NCBI RefSeq assembly: GCF_943913405.1
Contig: NZ_CALTYA010000016.1
Location: 1 to 64,000, forward strand
Reading direction: 5' to 3'
Source of the DNA: an uncultured Flavobacterium sp.
Lineage (GTDB): Bacteria > Bacteroidota > Bacteroidia > Flavobacteriales > Flavobacteriaceae
Length of the DNA: 64,000 nt
Positions 1 through 7,504 of the stretch are shown one piece after another (within the stretch, counting starts at the first letter, position 1; each line of letters begins with the position of its first letter). Under the pieces are notes generated by a model, which saw only the letters and a list, made by a program, of their open reading frames with translations, was not told where the DNA came from and made no database searches. Both the position numbers and the translations under genes were made by a program.

Positions 1-59
1 AGGATTATAACTATGCAATTTAGTAAATTCGCAAGTTACAAATCATAAAATTTATCAAC

Positions 60-383
60 ATGTTTGGAGACTTAATGGGAATGATGGGCAAACTTCAAGA
101 AGCTCAACAAAAAATTGAAGAAACTAAAAAAAGACTAGATAGCGTTTTAATCGACGAACAAAGCAGTGACGGACTATTGAAAGTAACCTTGACTGCAAAT
201 CGTGCTGTAAAATCAATAGAAATCGATGACAGTTTGCTAGAAGACAAAGAACAATTGGAAGATTATTTGGTCTTAGTTATGAACAAAGCAATCGAAAAGG
301 CGACAAAGGTAAATGAAGCTGAATTGGCCGCTGTTGCTCAAGACGGAATGCCAAATATTCCAGGATTGGATATGTTTAAATAA
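60..383 (+). CDS. YbaB/EbfC family nucleoid-associated protein
   Basis: A 107-residue protein of the usual YbaB/EbfC length. It starts with a Met/Gly-rich helix (MFGDLMGMMGKLQEAQQKIE), followed by a three-strand sheet region with the TLTANRAVKSIEID segment, a long acidic helix, and a C-terminal tail ending in PNIPGLDMFK. The family forms dimers that bind DNA without strong sequence preference and is thought to help organise the nucleoid. Here the gene stands alone, ends in a strong bidirectional terminator, and faces a T9SS gene. The first 59 bases may hold the tail of an upstream gene, but I cannot decide its frame. The family call is secure; the cellular role is taken from the family. Confidence 0.93.
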   Translation: MFGDLMGMMGKLQEAQQKIEETKKRLDSVLIDEQSSDGLLKVTLTANRAVKSIEIDDSLLEDKEQLEDYLVLVMNKAIEKATKVNEAELAAVAQDGMPNIPGLDMFK

Positions 384-384
384 T

Positions 385-416
385 AAAAAGGCTGTCTAAA
401 ATGACAGCCTTTTTTG
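385..416. terminator. Bidirectional intrinsic terminator
   Basis: GGCTGTC and GACAGCC form a perfect stem over a 6-nt loop, with A-run before and T-run after. It lies between two convergent genes (YbaB and the T9SS protein) and can serve both. Confidence 0.9.
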
Positions 417-423
417 TTTTATT

Positions 424-1179
424 CTAATTTAGAATTAGTTTTTTTACAATGCTTTTCTCTCCAGATTTAATTTTTAGAAAATAAATTCCTGCAGAAGCGT
501 TTTGCATTGCTATTTGATGGTTATCTGCATTTTTTAGCAATTCTGTTCGTATCGTTTTTCCTAAAGCATCTGTTATTGAAATTTCATCAATTGCCAGTTG
601 GTTTTTCAATGAAACATTGAAATTTCCATTGCTAGGATTTGGATATACTTCTACATTATCGGCTATAGAAAAATCATCTGTTTTTAAAACCGTTCCGCGC
701 AATTGTACTTCAGAAATTTGAATCATTTGTTCAATTGTATTGCATTGATTCGTAAAATTGAACTTATAAGAACTGTATGCCACAGTGTTTGAAAAGGGAT
801 AATTTCTAGTAAAATATCGGGAATCATTACAATCAATATTTCCAGAAACAATAAGCGTATAATCGCTACCGTTATTTGATCCAAAAATTTCATAATTCAT
901 TGGGTCTCTTTCAGCAGAATCATTTGCTGTTGAGAAATTCATACTTGTTGCAATTGTTCGAACACTGCCAAGATTTACTATAAAACCAAGACCGTCATAA
1001 TAATTGAAGTCTAGAAATTTAGTATTGACATCGCCGTCGATTATGTTCGTATATTCTTCTCCGAAAGGAGAATATACGCTTCCCGATGGGCTGATGGAAG
1101 AATATGCCGAGAAAATAGGCGCTTGAGCTTTTAAGCCACAACTTGCACAAAATGCTAGAATAAGTAAAGTTTTTTTCAT
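424..1179 (-). CDS. Secreted protein with discoidin-like region and T9SS type A sorting domain
   Basis: 251 residues. Residues 1-20 are a signal peptide (MKKTLLILAFCASCGLKAQA). The middle (about 25-165) reads like a galactose-binding/discoidin (F5/8 type C-like) fold, with the phrases NIIDGDVNTKF, YEIFGSNNGSDY and ISEVQLRG typical of such domains. The last 75 residues are a type A sorting domain, beginning VEVYPNPSNGNF and ending in a KKLILN tail, which directs export through the type IX system and surface anchoring or release. The discoidin assignment rests on motif resemblance only; ligand unknown. A hairpin lies just upstream of the start codon (1183-1226). Confidence 0.85.
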   Translation of the reverse strand: MKKTLLILAFCASCGLKAQAPIFSAYSSISPSGSVYSPFGEEYTNIIDGDVNTKFLDFNYYDGLGFIVNLGSVRTIATSMNFSTANDSAERDPMNYEIFGSNNGSDYTLIVSGNIDCNDSRYFTRNYPFSNTVAYSSYKFNFTNQCNTIEQMIQISEVQLRGTVLKTDDFSIADNVEVYPNPSNGNFNVSLKNQLAIDEISITDALGKTIRTELLKNADNHQIAMQNASAGIYFLKIKSGEKSIVKKLILN

Positions 1180-1182
1180 TAT

Positions 1183-1226
1183 ATAATTGATTTAGGGTTG
1201 ATGTAAAATTAACCATAATCAATTAT
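1183..1226 (-). promoter_or_regulatory. Hairpin in the 5' leader of the T9SS gene
   Basis: A perfect 10-bp inverted repeat (1183-1192 with 1217-1226) encloses a second 4-bp GGTT/AACC stem (1196-1199 with 1211-1214). It abuts the start codon at 1179 and would be in the mRNA leader if transcription starts upstream. Function is unknown. Confidence 0.4.
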
Positions 1227-1376
1227 CTCTTAATAATTTAGCTGTTATTGTTTAAACACGTAGGATCATAAAATGTGATTTTTTACGACTCTACTACTTT
1301 TGCAAGTGTTTTAACAAGAAAGCCTGCTATTTTATATTTACTTTCTTATATTACATATAAAAAAAACTATATTTAA

Positions 1377-2405
1377 CTATTTTATAACAATTCTTTCTAA
1401 AGCTTCCATAACATAACTGTGCATCACATCTCGATAATCTAAATGGGTCACGATGCGCAGTTTTCCCTTGCCTAAAGAACTGATCAAGATATTTTTTTCT
1501 TTAAATTTTGCAATGACATTATTTTCATCAATTTCTGCCTTAACTGAAAATATTAAAATATTGGTTTCCACAGGCTCTATGCTTTCTACCCAAGGCAATT
1601 GTTTAAGTAAAAAGCCTAGTTCTTTTGCTTTGTTATGATCTTCTTGCAAACGGCTTACATTGTGTTGCAGGGCATAAATTCCAGCTCCTGCCAAATACCC
1701 CGCTTGACGCATTCCTCCTCCAAAAATCTTTCTAACTCTCAAAGCACGGTTCATAGTTTCCTTATCTCCTACCAAAACAGAGCCGACGGGAGCACCCAAA
1801 CCTTTAGAAAGACAAACTGAAATTGTGTCAAATATTTCTCCAAAATGTCTCGGATTTTGTCTTTTTGCGACCAAAGCATTCCAAATTCTGGCGCCGTCTA
1901 AATGGTATTTTAGATTATTTTGCTTGCAAACTTCCTTGATTCGAAGCATGTCATCCATTTCATAACAGGCACCTCCACCCTTGTTTGTAGTATTTTCCAA
2001 ACTGACCAAACTCGTCAAGGGACTATGGTAAAAATCAGGCGGATTTATGGCTTCTATTACTTGTTCAGCCGTAATCATTCCTCTTTTTCCATCTACTAAA
2101 TTGCAAGAAACACCGCTGTTAAATGACGCTCCGCCTCCTTCATAATGAAAAATATGCGCCCATTTGTCACAAATTACCTGCTCTCCAGGATTGGTGTGCA
2201 ATTTAATTGCCGTTTGGTTTGCCATCGTTCCCGAAGGAAAAAATAGCGCAGCTTCCATGCCGAATATATTGGCGACCATCTCTTCTAACTCATTGACAGT
2301 CGGGTCTTGCTTATAAACATCGTCACCTACTTTTGAGCGAAACATTTGCTGTAACATTTCGTTGCTCGGTTTCGTAACTGTATCACTTACTAAATTTATT
2401 TCCAT
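1377..2405 (-). CDS. ltaE: Threonine aldolase family PLP enzyme (GntG/LtaE type)
   Basis: 342 residues, the normal length for low-specificity L-threonine aldolases, which cleave threonine or allo-threonine to glycine and acetaldehyde using pyridoxal phosphate. Seen in the sequence: the N-terminal VSDTVTKPS motif, GDDVYKQDPTVNELE, the FPSGTMANQ cofactor-phosphate loop, the HLDGARIWNA aspartate that contacts the PLP ring nitrogen, and the Schiff-base lysine in SVCLSKGLGAPVG. Cytosolic and monocistronic, divergent from prfB. Some relatives act on other beta-hydroxy amino acids, so substrate specificity is inferred. Confidence 0.9.
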   Translation of the reverse strand: MEINLVSDTVTKPSNEMLQQMFRSKVGDDVYKQDPTVNELEEMVANIFGMEAALFFPSGTMANQTAIKLHTNPGEQVICDKWAHIFHYEGGGASFNSGVSCNLVDGKRGMITAEQVIEAINPPDFYHSPLTSLVSLENTTNKGGGACYEMDDMLRIKEVCKQNNLKYHLDGARIWNALVAKRQNPRHFGEIFDTISVCLSKGLGAPVGSVLVGDKETMNRALRVRKIFGGGMRQAGYLAGAGIYALQHNVSRLQEDHNKAKELGFLLKQLPWVESIEPVETNILIFSVKAEIDENNVIAKFKEKNILISSLGKGKLRIVTHLDYRDVMHSYVMEALERIVIK

Positions 2406-2542
2406 AATATCAAAAGTATGCCTTATTTTTGTTTCATTAAAACGGCTATTTTCTTCATTTGAAGCTAATCTTGATTTTTAATTTAATCAGAACTTCAAAC
2501 CAGAACTTGCCGTAAATTATTACACAAAAATATATATAATTT

Positions 2543-3641
2543 ATGACAACTACCGAACAAATTAAAGGTATTGTGGAGCGCCTTGGTGCGTTGAGGAGGT
2601 ATCTTTGACGTCGATAAGAAATTAATCGAAATCACAAACGAAGAAGAAAAAACGCTGGCTCCTGATTTTTGGAACCATCCAAAAGAGGCAGAAGCTTTTG
2701 TTAAAGTATTGCGTTCCAAGAAGAAATGGGTCGAAGATTACAACAAAGCGGTTTCCATGACCGATGAGTTGCAGATCGCCTATGAATTCTACAAAGAAGG
2801 AGAATTGACTGCTGATGAATTAGATGAGCAATTTAATTCGACCAATTTGCACATCGAAAACATCGAATTTAAGAATATGCTTTCTGACGAGGGCGATTCT
2901 TTAAGCGCAGTTTTGCAAATCACGGCCGGCGCTGGCGGAACCGAAAGTTGCGACTGGGCGTCAATGCTGATGCGCATGTACATGATGTGGGGCGAAAAAA
3001 ACGGATACAAAATCAAGGAATTGAACTTTCAAGAAGGTGAAGTTGCGGGAATCAAAACCGTAACTCTAGAATTTGAAGGAGATTATTCTTTCGGCTATTT
3101 AAAAGGAGACAATGGCGTGCATCGCTTGGTCAGAATTTCTCCGTTTGACAGCAATGGAAAACGCCACACTTCTTTTGCTTCTGTTTATATTTATCCACTA
3201 GTTGACGATTCTATTGAAATTGACATAAATCCTGCTGATATTGAGATAATTACTTCTCGTTCGAGCGGTGCCGGAGGACAAAACGTAAATAAAGTAGAAA
3301 CCAAAGTACAGCTTTTCCATAAGCCGACCGGAATCCAGATTCAATGTTCTGAAACGCGTTCTCAGCAAGACAACAGGCAGCGAGCAATGCAGATGTTAAA
3401 ATCTCAGTTATATGAAATTGAGCTCAAAAAACAGATGGCGCAACGTGCTGATATCGAAGCCGGAAAGATGAAAATCGAATGGGGTTCTCAAATCAGAAAC
3501 TATGTGATGCATCCTTACAAATTAGTAAAAGATGTCAGAACTAGCTATGAAAGCAGTGACGTTGAAGGCGTTATGAATGGTGACATCGACGAATTTTTGA
3601 AGGCTTATCTGATGATGATGGGCCAAAAAGAAGAAGAATAA
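2543..3641 (+). CDS. prfB: Peptide chain release factor 2, made by programmed +1 frameshift
   Basis: RF2 recognises UGA and UAA stop codons and triggers peptide release. The gene starts at ATG 2543 and reads 21 codons to an in-frame TGA (2606-2608). The ribosome must then slip +1 at CTT so that reading continues as GAC GTC GAT from 2607, giving a 365-residue protein, the usual RF2 length. The second part carries the RF2-type SPF tripeptide (RISPFDSNG) and the catalytic GGQ loop (SSGAGGQNVNK). Calling a start at 2709 would lose about 55 residues of the N-terminal helical domain. Its own UGA gives autoregulation: scarce RF2 favours frameshifting. A terminator follows at 3660-3703. Confidence 0.97.
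2594..2609 (+). promoter_or_regulatory. prfB programmed frameshift site
   Basis: AGGAGG (2594-2599), spacer TAT, then CTT TGA C (2603-2609). TAT CTT TGA C is identical to the classical E. coli RF2 shift site, and the internal Shine-Dalgarno-like hexamer is 3 nt before the slippery CTT. The in-frame UGA is followed by C, a poor termination context. Confidence 0.96.
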
Positions 3642-3659
3642 ATTTTCTGAACTATTTTA

Positions 3660-3703
3660 AAAATGCACTGTGATCAATATATTTGACTGCAGTGCATTTT
3701 GTA
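3660..3703 (+). terminator. prfB terminator
   Basis: AAATGCACTG (3661-3670) pairs with CAGTGCATTT (3690-3699), followed by a short T-rich tail; loop of 19 nt. Confidence 0.65.
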
Positions 3704-3857
3704 TTTATAAAAGTTGTTAAAAATAATATTAAGATATATTTAAGAAATATGGTTTAAATGTAACATTTTCTTGAAATACATAACTTATCTTTACATAGAA
3801 TTTAGCCAATTATTGTGATATGTTTTGTAATTAATTGACTATCAAAAGAGAACTGTT

Positions 3858-5087
3858 ATGATTTACGAAAAGCCATTATCAATAATTCCCATAAATGAGA
3901 CTGCAAGATTGCAGAAGCTTTATGATTATCAAATTTTGGATACACATTCAGAAGACACTTTTGATAAAATTGCACTTTTGGCGTCCCAAGTTTTTAATAC
4001 GCCGAGCGCTTTTGTGACTTTTGTAGACAAAGACAGGGTGTATCTGAAAGCAATAATTGGAAACTTCAAAACCAACGAAGTTCGTCGTGAAGAAAGCATG
4101 TGCGCTTTGGCGATTTTAGATGACAAAATCACTGTTTACAATGATACTCACAGTTACCCAGATTTGATGAAAAGCCCTTGGATTTCACAGGAAAATGGCA
4201 TCCGTTTTTATGCCGGAGCGCCGCTGAAATCTCCGGAAGGCTATTTGATCGGAACTGTTTGTGTTTTGGACAGCGTTCCGAGAGAGACTAATGAAAACCA
4301 AATGGAAATGCTTAGAACGATGGCTGATATTGTCATGAATAAATTAGAAAGCAGGCTTCGTTACAACAACATCATCAAGTCGCAGAATGATTTGATGGGA
4401 ATTGCTTTGCACGAAATTAAAAATCCTTTGGCTTCTATAAGTCTGGCAAACGATATCTTGAGAATTGATGTCACAAAAGCGCCAAAAATGACAGATATGA
4501 TCAAGCGTTGCGTAGTCACAATTCAGGCGAAATTAGCCGATTTGCTGAAACTTTCTGAAGATGAAGACAAAGACCAAAGACTTTCAATTGAAGAGGCAGA
4601 TTTGAAGGAAATGCTGGACCGCTTGGTTACTAATTTCGAATTGCTGGCTAATAAAAAGAACCAGATTATTGAATTGACTGTGGAAGAATCACTTCCGAAA
4701 ATAAATATTGACAAGACAAAAATTTCTGATGTCTTGCATAATCTTTTAAGCAACGCCATCAAATATTCTTACAGCAACACGACTATAAAAATTATCGCAA
4801 AGAAAATTGATGATTTTGTAGAAATTGAATTTCAAGATAAAGGGCAAGGCTTAAATGACGAAGATGCAGAAAAACTTTTCAAGAAATTCGCAAAACTAAG
4901 CTCAAAGCCAACCGGCAGAGAAAGCTCAAACGGATTGGGACTTTCCATCTGCAAATCATTGGTAGAATTGCACAACGGACAGATTTTTGCCAAAAGTCCG
5001 GGGAAAGAATTGGGAAGTTCGTTCTTTATATCTCTTCCGATTATTTATACGATGCATCAAGATTCTGAATATTTTGACAGAGACTAG
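3858..5087 (+). CDS. Soluble GAF-domain sensor histidine kinase
   Basis: 409 residues with no signal peptide or membrane segment, so probably cytosolic. A GAF domain covers about 20-165 (the LYDYQILDT..EDTFDKIALLA opening and the FYAGAPL..GTVCVLD segment are typical). Residues 175-240 hold the HisKA dimerisation helix with phospho-acceptor His185 in ALHEIKNPLAS. The ATPase domain (about 280-400) shows the N box LLSNAIKYS, the G1 box DKGQGL and the G2 box SSNGLGLSICKSL. No response regulator is adjacent, so the partner is unknown. GAF domains often bind small ligands or sense redox; what this one senses cannot be told. Confidence 0.9.
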   Translation: MIYEKPLSIIPINETARLQKLYDYQILDTHSEDTFDKIALLASQVFNTPSAFVTFVDKDRVYLKAIIGNFKTNEVRREESMCALAILDDKITVYNDTHSYPDLMKSPWISQENGIRFYAGAPLKSPEGYLIGTVCVLDSVPRETNENQMEMLRTMADIVMNKLESRLRYNNIIKSQNDLMGIALHEIKNPLASISLANDILRIDVTKAPKMTDMIKRCVVTIQAKLADLLKLSEDEDKDQRLSIEEADLKEMLDRLVTNFELLANKKNQIIELTVEESLPKINIDKTKISDVLHNLLSNAIKYSYSNTTIKIIAKKIDDFVEIEFQDKGQGLNDEDAEKLFKKFAKLSSKPTGRESSNGLGLSICKSLVELHNGQIFAKSPGKELGSSFFISLPIIYTMHQDSEYFDRD

Positions 5088-5132
5088 ATAGCAAAAAAAT
5101 AATTAAAATTATAAGTTTTTTCCTTTTAATTT

Positions 5133-5166
5133 TTTGAGTTTGATTTGTTTAATAAGTGTATTTTTG
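5133..5166 (+). promoter_or_regulatory. Candidate promoter of the T9SS gene at 5239
   Basis: TATTTTTG at 5159-5166 matches the Bacteroidota -7 consensus TAnnTTTG exactly. A TTTG (5133-5136) lies 22 nt upstream, slightly outside the usual 19-21 spacing. Confidence 0.4.
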
Positions 5167-5238
5167 ACTAAATTTAAAACAGAATAACAGCTTCTGATTT
5201 TAAAAAATAATCAAAAATAAACTTATTATCTATCAAAA

Positions 5239-6003
5239 ATGAAAAAATCTTTACTTTTAAATTTTGCTTTATTTTCTACAATTTTCTGCTCGGCACAAGC
5301 AACACTTGAACATAGTTATGCTTCAGATGCTTTGTTTTATTCAGGAGATACTTATTCTTTTACTACTCAAAATGCATTGCATTATTATACTTACGATAGC
5401 AATACAAACTCTTTAAAAATTTATAATGATGCACATTCACTATATAAATTAGTCGCTTTGCCAAATAATGGGGCGACGGTTGTATCAATAGTTTGCATAA
5501 CTGATAAATTATTTAATAGCGACAATTTAATCGAATTCATTACAATCACTTTCCTAAACGATAATACTTATAAAATGACATTAATTAATGAAAATGGTGT
5601 CGTTCTTCAAGAATTTGGAGCAAGAAATACAGCAAAAATTATCAAAAACAGTAATGGAAATTATAAATTAGTTACTTCTGGAAGAAATCAGCTTCAACAA
5701 AATTTAGATGTAGATGTTTATGCGCTTACAGGAACTTTATCAACAGAACAATTTAACCAATTGTCAAAATTAGGACTTGTTACTTATCCAAATCCTGCTG
5801 ACAATGTTTTGAATATTGCTAATTCTGTAGATTCAGGAGAATCTGCAAAATTGGAAATATTTTCAGTTAATGGAAATAAAATCCTAGAAAAAAATGTGGT
5901 TGGAAATTCAGAAAAAACAATTTCAGTTGATATTTCAGGACTATCAAACGGTTTATACATTTATAAAATTAATGGCAAGCAAAATAAATTCATCAAAAAG
6001 TAA
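5239..6003 (+). CDS. Secreted protein with T9SS type A sorting domain
   Basis: 254 residues. Signal peptide MKKSLLLNFALFSTIFCSAQ (1-20), then a region of about 150 residues rich in short beta strands and Asn/Thr/Tyr that I do not recognise. The C-terminal 75 residues form a type A sorting domain: VTYPNPADNVLNIAN opens it, LEIFSVNGNKILEKNV and LSNGLYIYKINGKQNKFIKK close it. The protein is therefore exported by Sec to the periplasm and by T9SS across the outer membrane. The central part resembles no enzyme I know; a short adhesin or structural role is a guess. A strong terminator follows. Confidence 0.85.
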   Translation: MKKSLLLNFALFSTIFCSAQATLEHSYASDALFYSGDTYSFTTQNALHYYTYDSNTNSLKIYNDAHSLYKLVALPNNGATVVSIVCITDKLFNSDNLIEFITITFLNDNTYKMTLINENGVVLQEFGARNTAKIIKNSNGNYKLVTSGRNQLQQNLDVDVYALTGTLSTEQFNQLSKLGLVTYPNPADNVLNIANSVDSGESAKLEIFSVNGNKILEKNVVGNSEKTISVDISGLSNGLYIYKINGKQNKFIKK

Positions 6004-6024
6004 ATAATTTTTCTACTATATTTC

Positions 6025-6054
6025 AAGGGCTGTCATCAGCCCTTTTTTATTTTT
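6025..6054 (+). terminator. Terminator after the T9SS gene
   Basis: AAGGGCTG and CAGCCCTT form an 8-bp stem with a TCAT tetraloop, followed by a long T-rich run. Confidence 0.9.
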
Positions 6055-6127
6055 TATGAGCCAAAATTTACCTAAAAATTTTACTACATCGTTTTATATG
6101 ATTAATTTAATAGCCTAAATTATTCTT

Positions 6128-7057
6128 ATGAAATCCCTGCTTCATACCCCGCTTCTATCTCATGAAAAATCACTAAAAACTTTGGTTGAAAACCGAACTG
6201 TTTATTCCTTAGAAAATTGTGAATTGAATTTATTTGAAACCTATGAAGAATCGCAATTGGTTCCTTTAAAATTCAATGATTTGGTGGTGACAAGCATGTT
6301 GCGAGGAAAGAAAATTATGCATCTTTTTGACGATCCAGAATTCGTTTATCTTCCTGGAGAAACGGTCGTAATTCCATCCAATGTAGAAATGAAAATTGAT
6401 TTCCCAGAAGCTTCCAAAAGCAATCCCACGCAATGTTTGGCTTTAGCAATTGATCATTGGAAAATCAACGATACGCTAAATTTATTGAATGAAAAATATC
6501 CGAAGGAAGGAAACAGCTTATGGAAATTAGACTCTGAAAATTATTTTTTTTATAATAATATCGAACTTGCTTCCACCATAAATAAATTGATCAAAGAATG
6601 CATGAGTTCGTCGATTACCAAAGATGTTCTGGCTGATCTGACTTTGCAGGAATTGCTGATTCGAATTATTCAAACCCAGACTTTGAAATCTATTGACGAT
6701 AATAAAAAGCTAGAACCAAATTCGCCAATTTCTATAGTTTTAGAATTTATCAGAAGTAATCTTAAGGAAAATTTCAACCTGAAAGATTTAAGCAACAAAG
6801 CGGGAATGAGCACGACTTCTTTCTATCGTTTTTTTAAGCGAGAATTAGGAATGAGTCCGATTGAATTTATCTTGAACGAAAAAATAAAAGTAGCAAAACA
6901 GCTTTTAAAATATCCCGGAATCCAAATCAATGAAGTTGGATTTCAGTCTGGTTTTGAAGACAGCAATTACTTCATCCGTCTGTTCAAAAAAGTCGAAGGT
7001 ATTACTCCAAAACAATACCAACAACTAAACAGTTCAAGCTGTTATGTAGATTTATAA
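6128..7057 (+). CDS. AraC family regulator with AraC_N domain (YqhC-like)
   Basis: 309 residues. The N-terminal 190 residues match the AraC_N sensor-domain type (NCELNLFETYEES, FNDLVVTSMLRGKKIMH, LPGETVVIPSNVEMKI). The C-terminal about 100 residues carry the double helix-turn-helix of AraC/XylS proteins: LKDLSNKAGMSTTSFYRFFK, then VGFQSGFEDSNYFIRLFKK and GITPKQYQQ. It converges on the DUF779 and aldehyde dehydrogenase genes, ending 4 bp from DUF779. AraC_N regulators such as E. coli YqhC respond to aldehydes, so control of the dehydrogenase next door is a reasonable inference. Direct repeats at 9078-9088 and 9151-9161 are candidate binding sites. Confidence 0.9.
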   Translation: MKSLLHTPLLSHEKSLKTLVENRTVYSLENCELNLFETYEESQLVPLKFNDLVVTSMLRGKKIMHLFDDPEFVYLPGETVVIPSNVEMKIDFPEASKSNPTQCLALAIDHWKINDTLNLLNEKYPKEGNSLWKLDSENYFFYNNIELASTINKLIKECMSSSITKDVLADLTLQELLIRIIQTQTLKSIDDNKKLEPNSPISIVLEFIRSNLKENFNLKDLSNKAGMSTTSFYRFFKRELGMSPIEFILNEKIKVAKQLLKYPGIQINEVGFQSGFEDSNYFIRLFKKVEGITPKQYQQLNSSSCYVDL

Positions 7058-7061
7058 AAAA

Positions 7062-7442
7062 TTATTCTTCGAATTTTACAGGTTCTAAATTTTCCAATTC
7101 TTCTTGCGTAAAAAGGCGATAATGAATTTTAAAGGTTTTACCCAGAGGTGTTTCCAAAGAAAAGCCGCCAGTTGGAACTCCGTCCAAAACATCTATCGTG
7201 AAATGGGCATTTTTCCAATATTCAAACAAATCGTGATCTACCCAAAACTCAAAACCTTCGATGTTTCCGATACAGACGTCGCCCATTCTCAAGTAAAATC
7301 CTCCCTTTTCAAAACATTGCGGTTGCGTTCCTTCACAACAACCTCCTGATTGGTAAAACATCAAGTCACCGTGGGTTTTGTGCAATTCTCTTATTATTTG
7401 TATTGCTTTTTCTGTCGCTTCTACTCTTTTTGTCATAGCCAT
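7062..7442 (-). CDS. DUF779 domain protein
   Basis: 126 residues, a full-length DUF779 protein. It has a cysteine-rich motif (QSGGCCEGTQPQCF) and the closing segment GFSLETPLGKTFKIHYR. The biochemical function is not known to me. The family is repeatedly encoded beside ExaC-type aldehyde dehydrogenases, as here: it is 62 bp downstream of the dehydrogenase on the same strand, with a 29-nt palindrome in between. The clustered cysteines could bind metal or react with aldehyde or thiol adducts, but that is inference. Confidence 0.9.
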   Translation of the reverse strand: MAMTKRVEATEKAIQIIRELHKTHGDLMFYQSGGCCEGTQPQCFEKGGFYLRMGDVCIGNIEGFEFWVDHDLFEYWKNAHFTIDVLDGVPTGGFSLETPLGKTFKIHYRLFTQEELENLEPVKFEE

Positions 7443-7451
7443 TTATTTAAA

Positions 7452-7480
7452 AATACAGCCGTGAATTTCACGGCTGTATT
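7452..7480 (-). terminator. Palindrome between aldehyde dehydrogenase and DUF779
   Basis: A 14-bp perfect inverted repeat (7452-7465 with 7467-7480) around one central base, with a GC-rich core ACAGCCGTGAA. On the minus strand a short T-run follows. It lies inside the presumed operon, so it may be a partial terminator or an mRNA-stabilising hairpin. Confidence 0.6.
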
Positions 7481-7504
7481 ATCCAACATTATGAAACAAT
7501 TAAA

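Noticed and set aside
2606..2608. In-frame TGA near the start of prfB as a sign of a broken gene
   Set aside because: The surrounding AGGAGG TAT CTT TGA C is the known programmed frameshift cassette, and reading resumes in frame +1 with full RF2 sequence.
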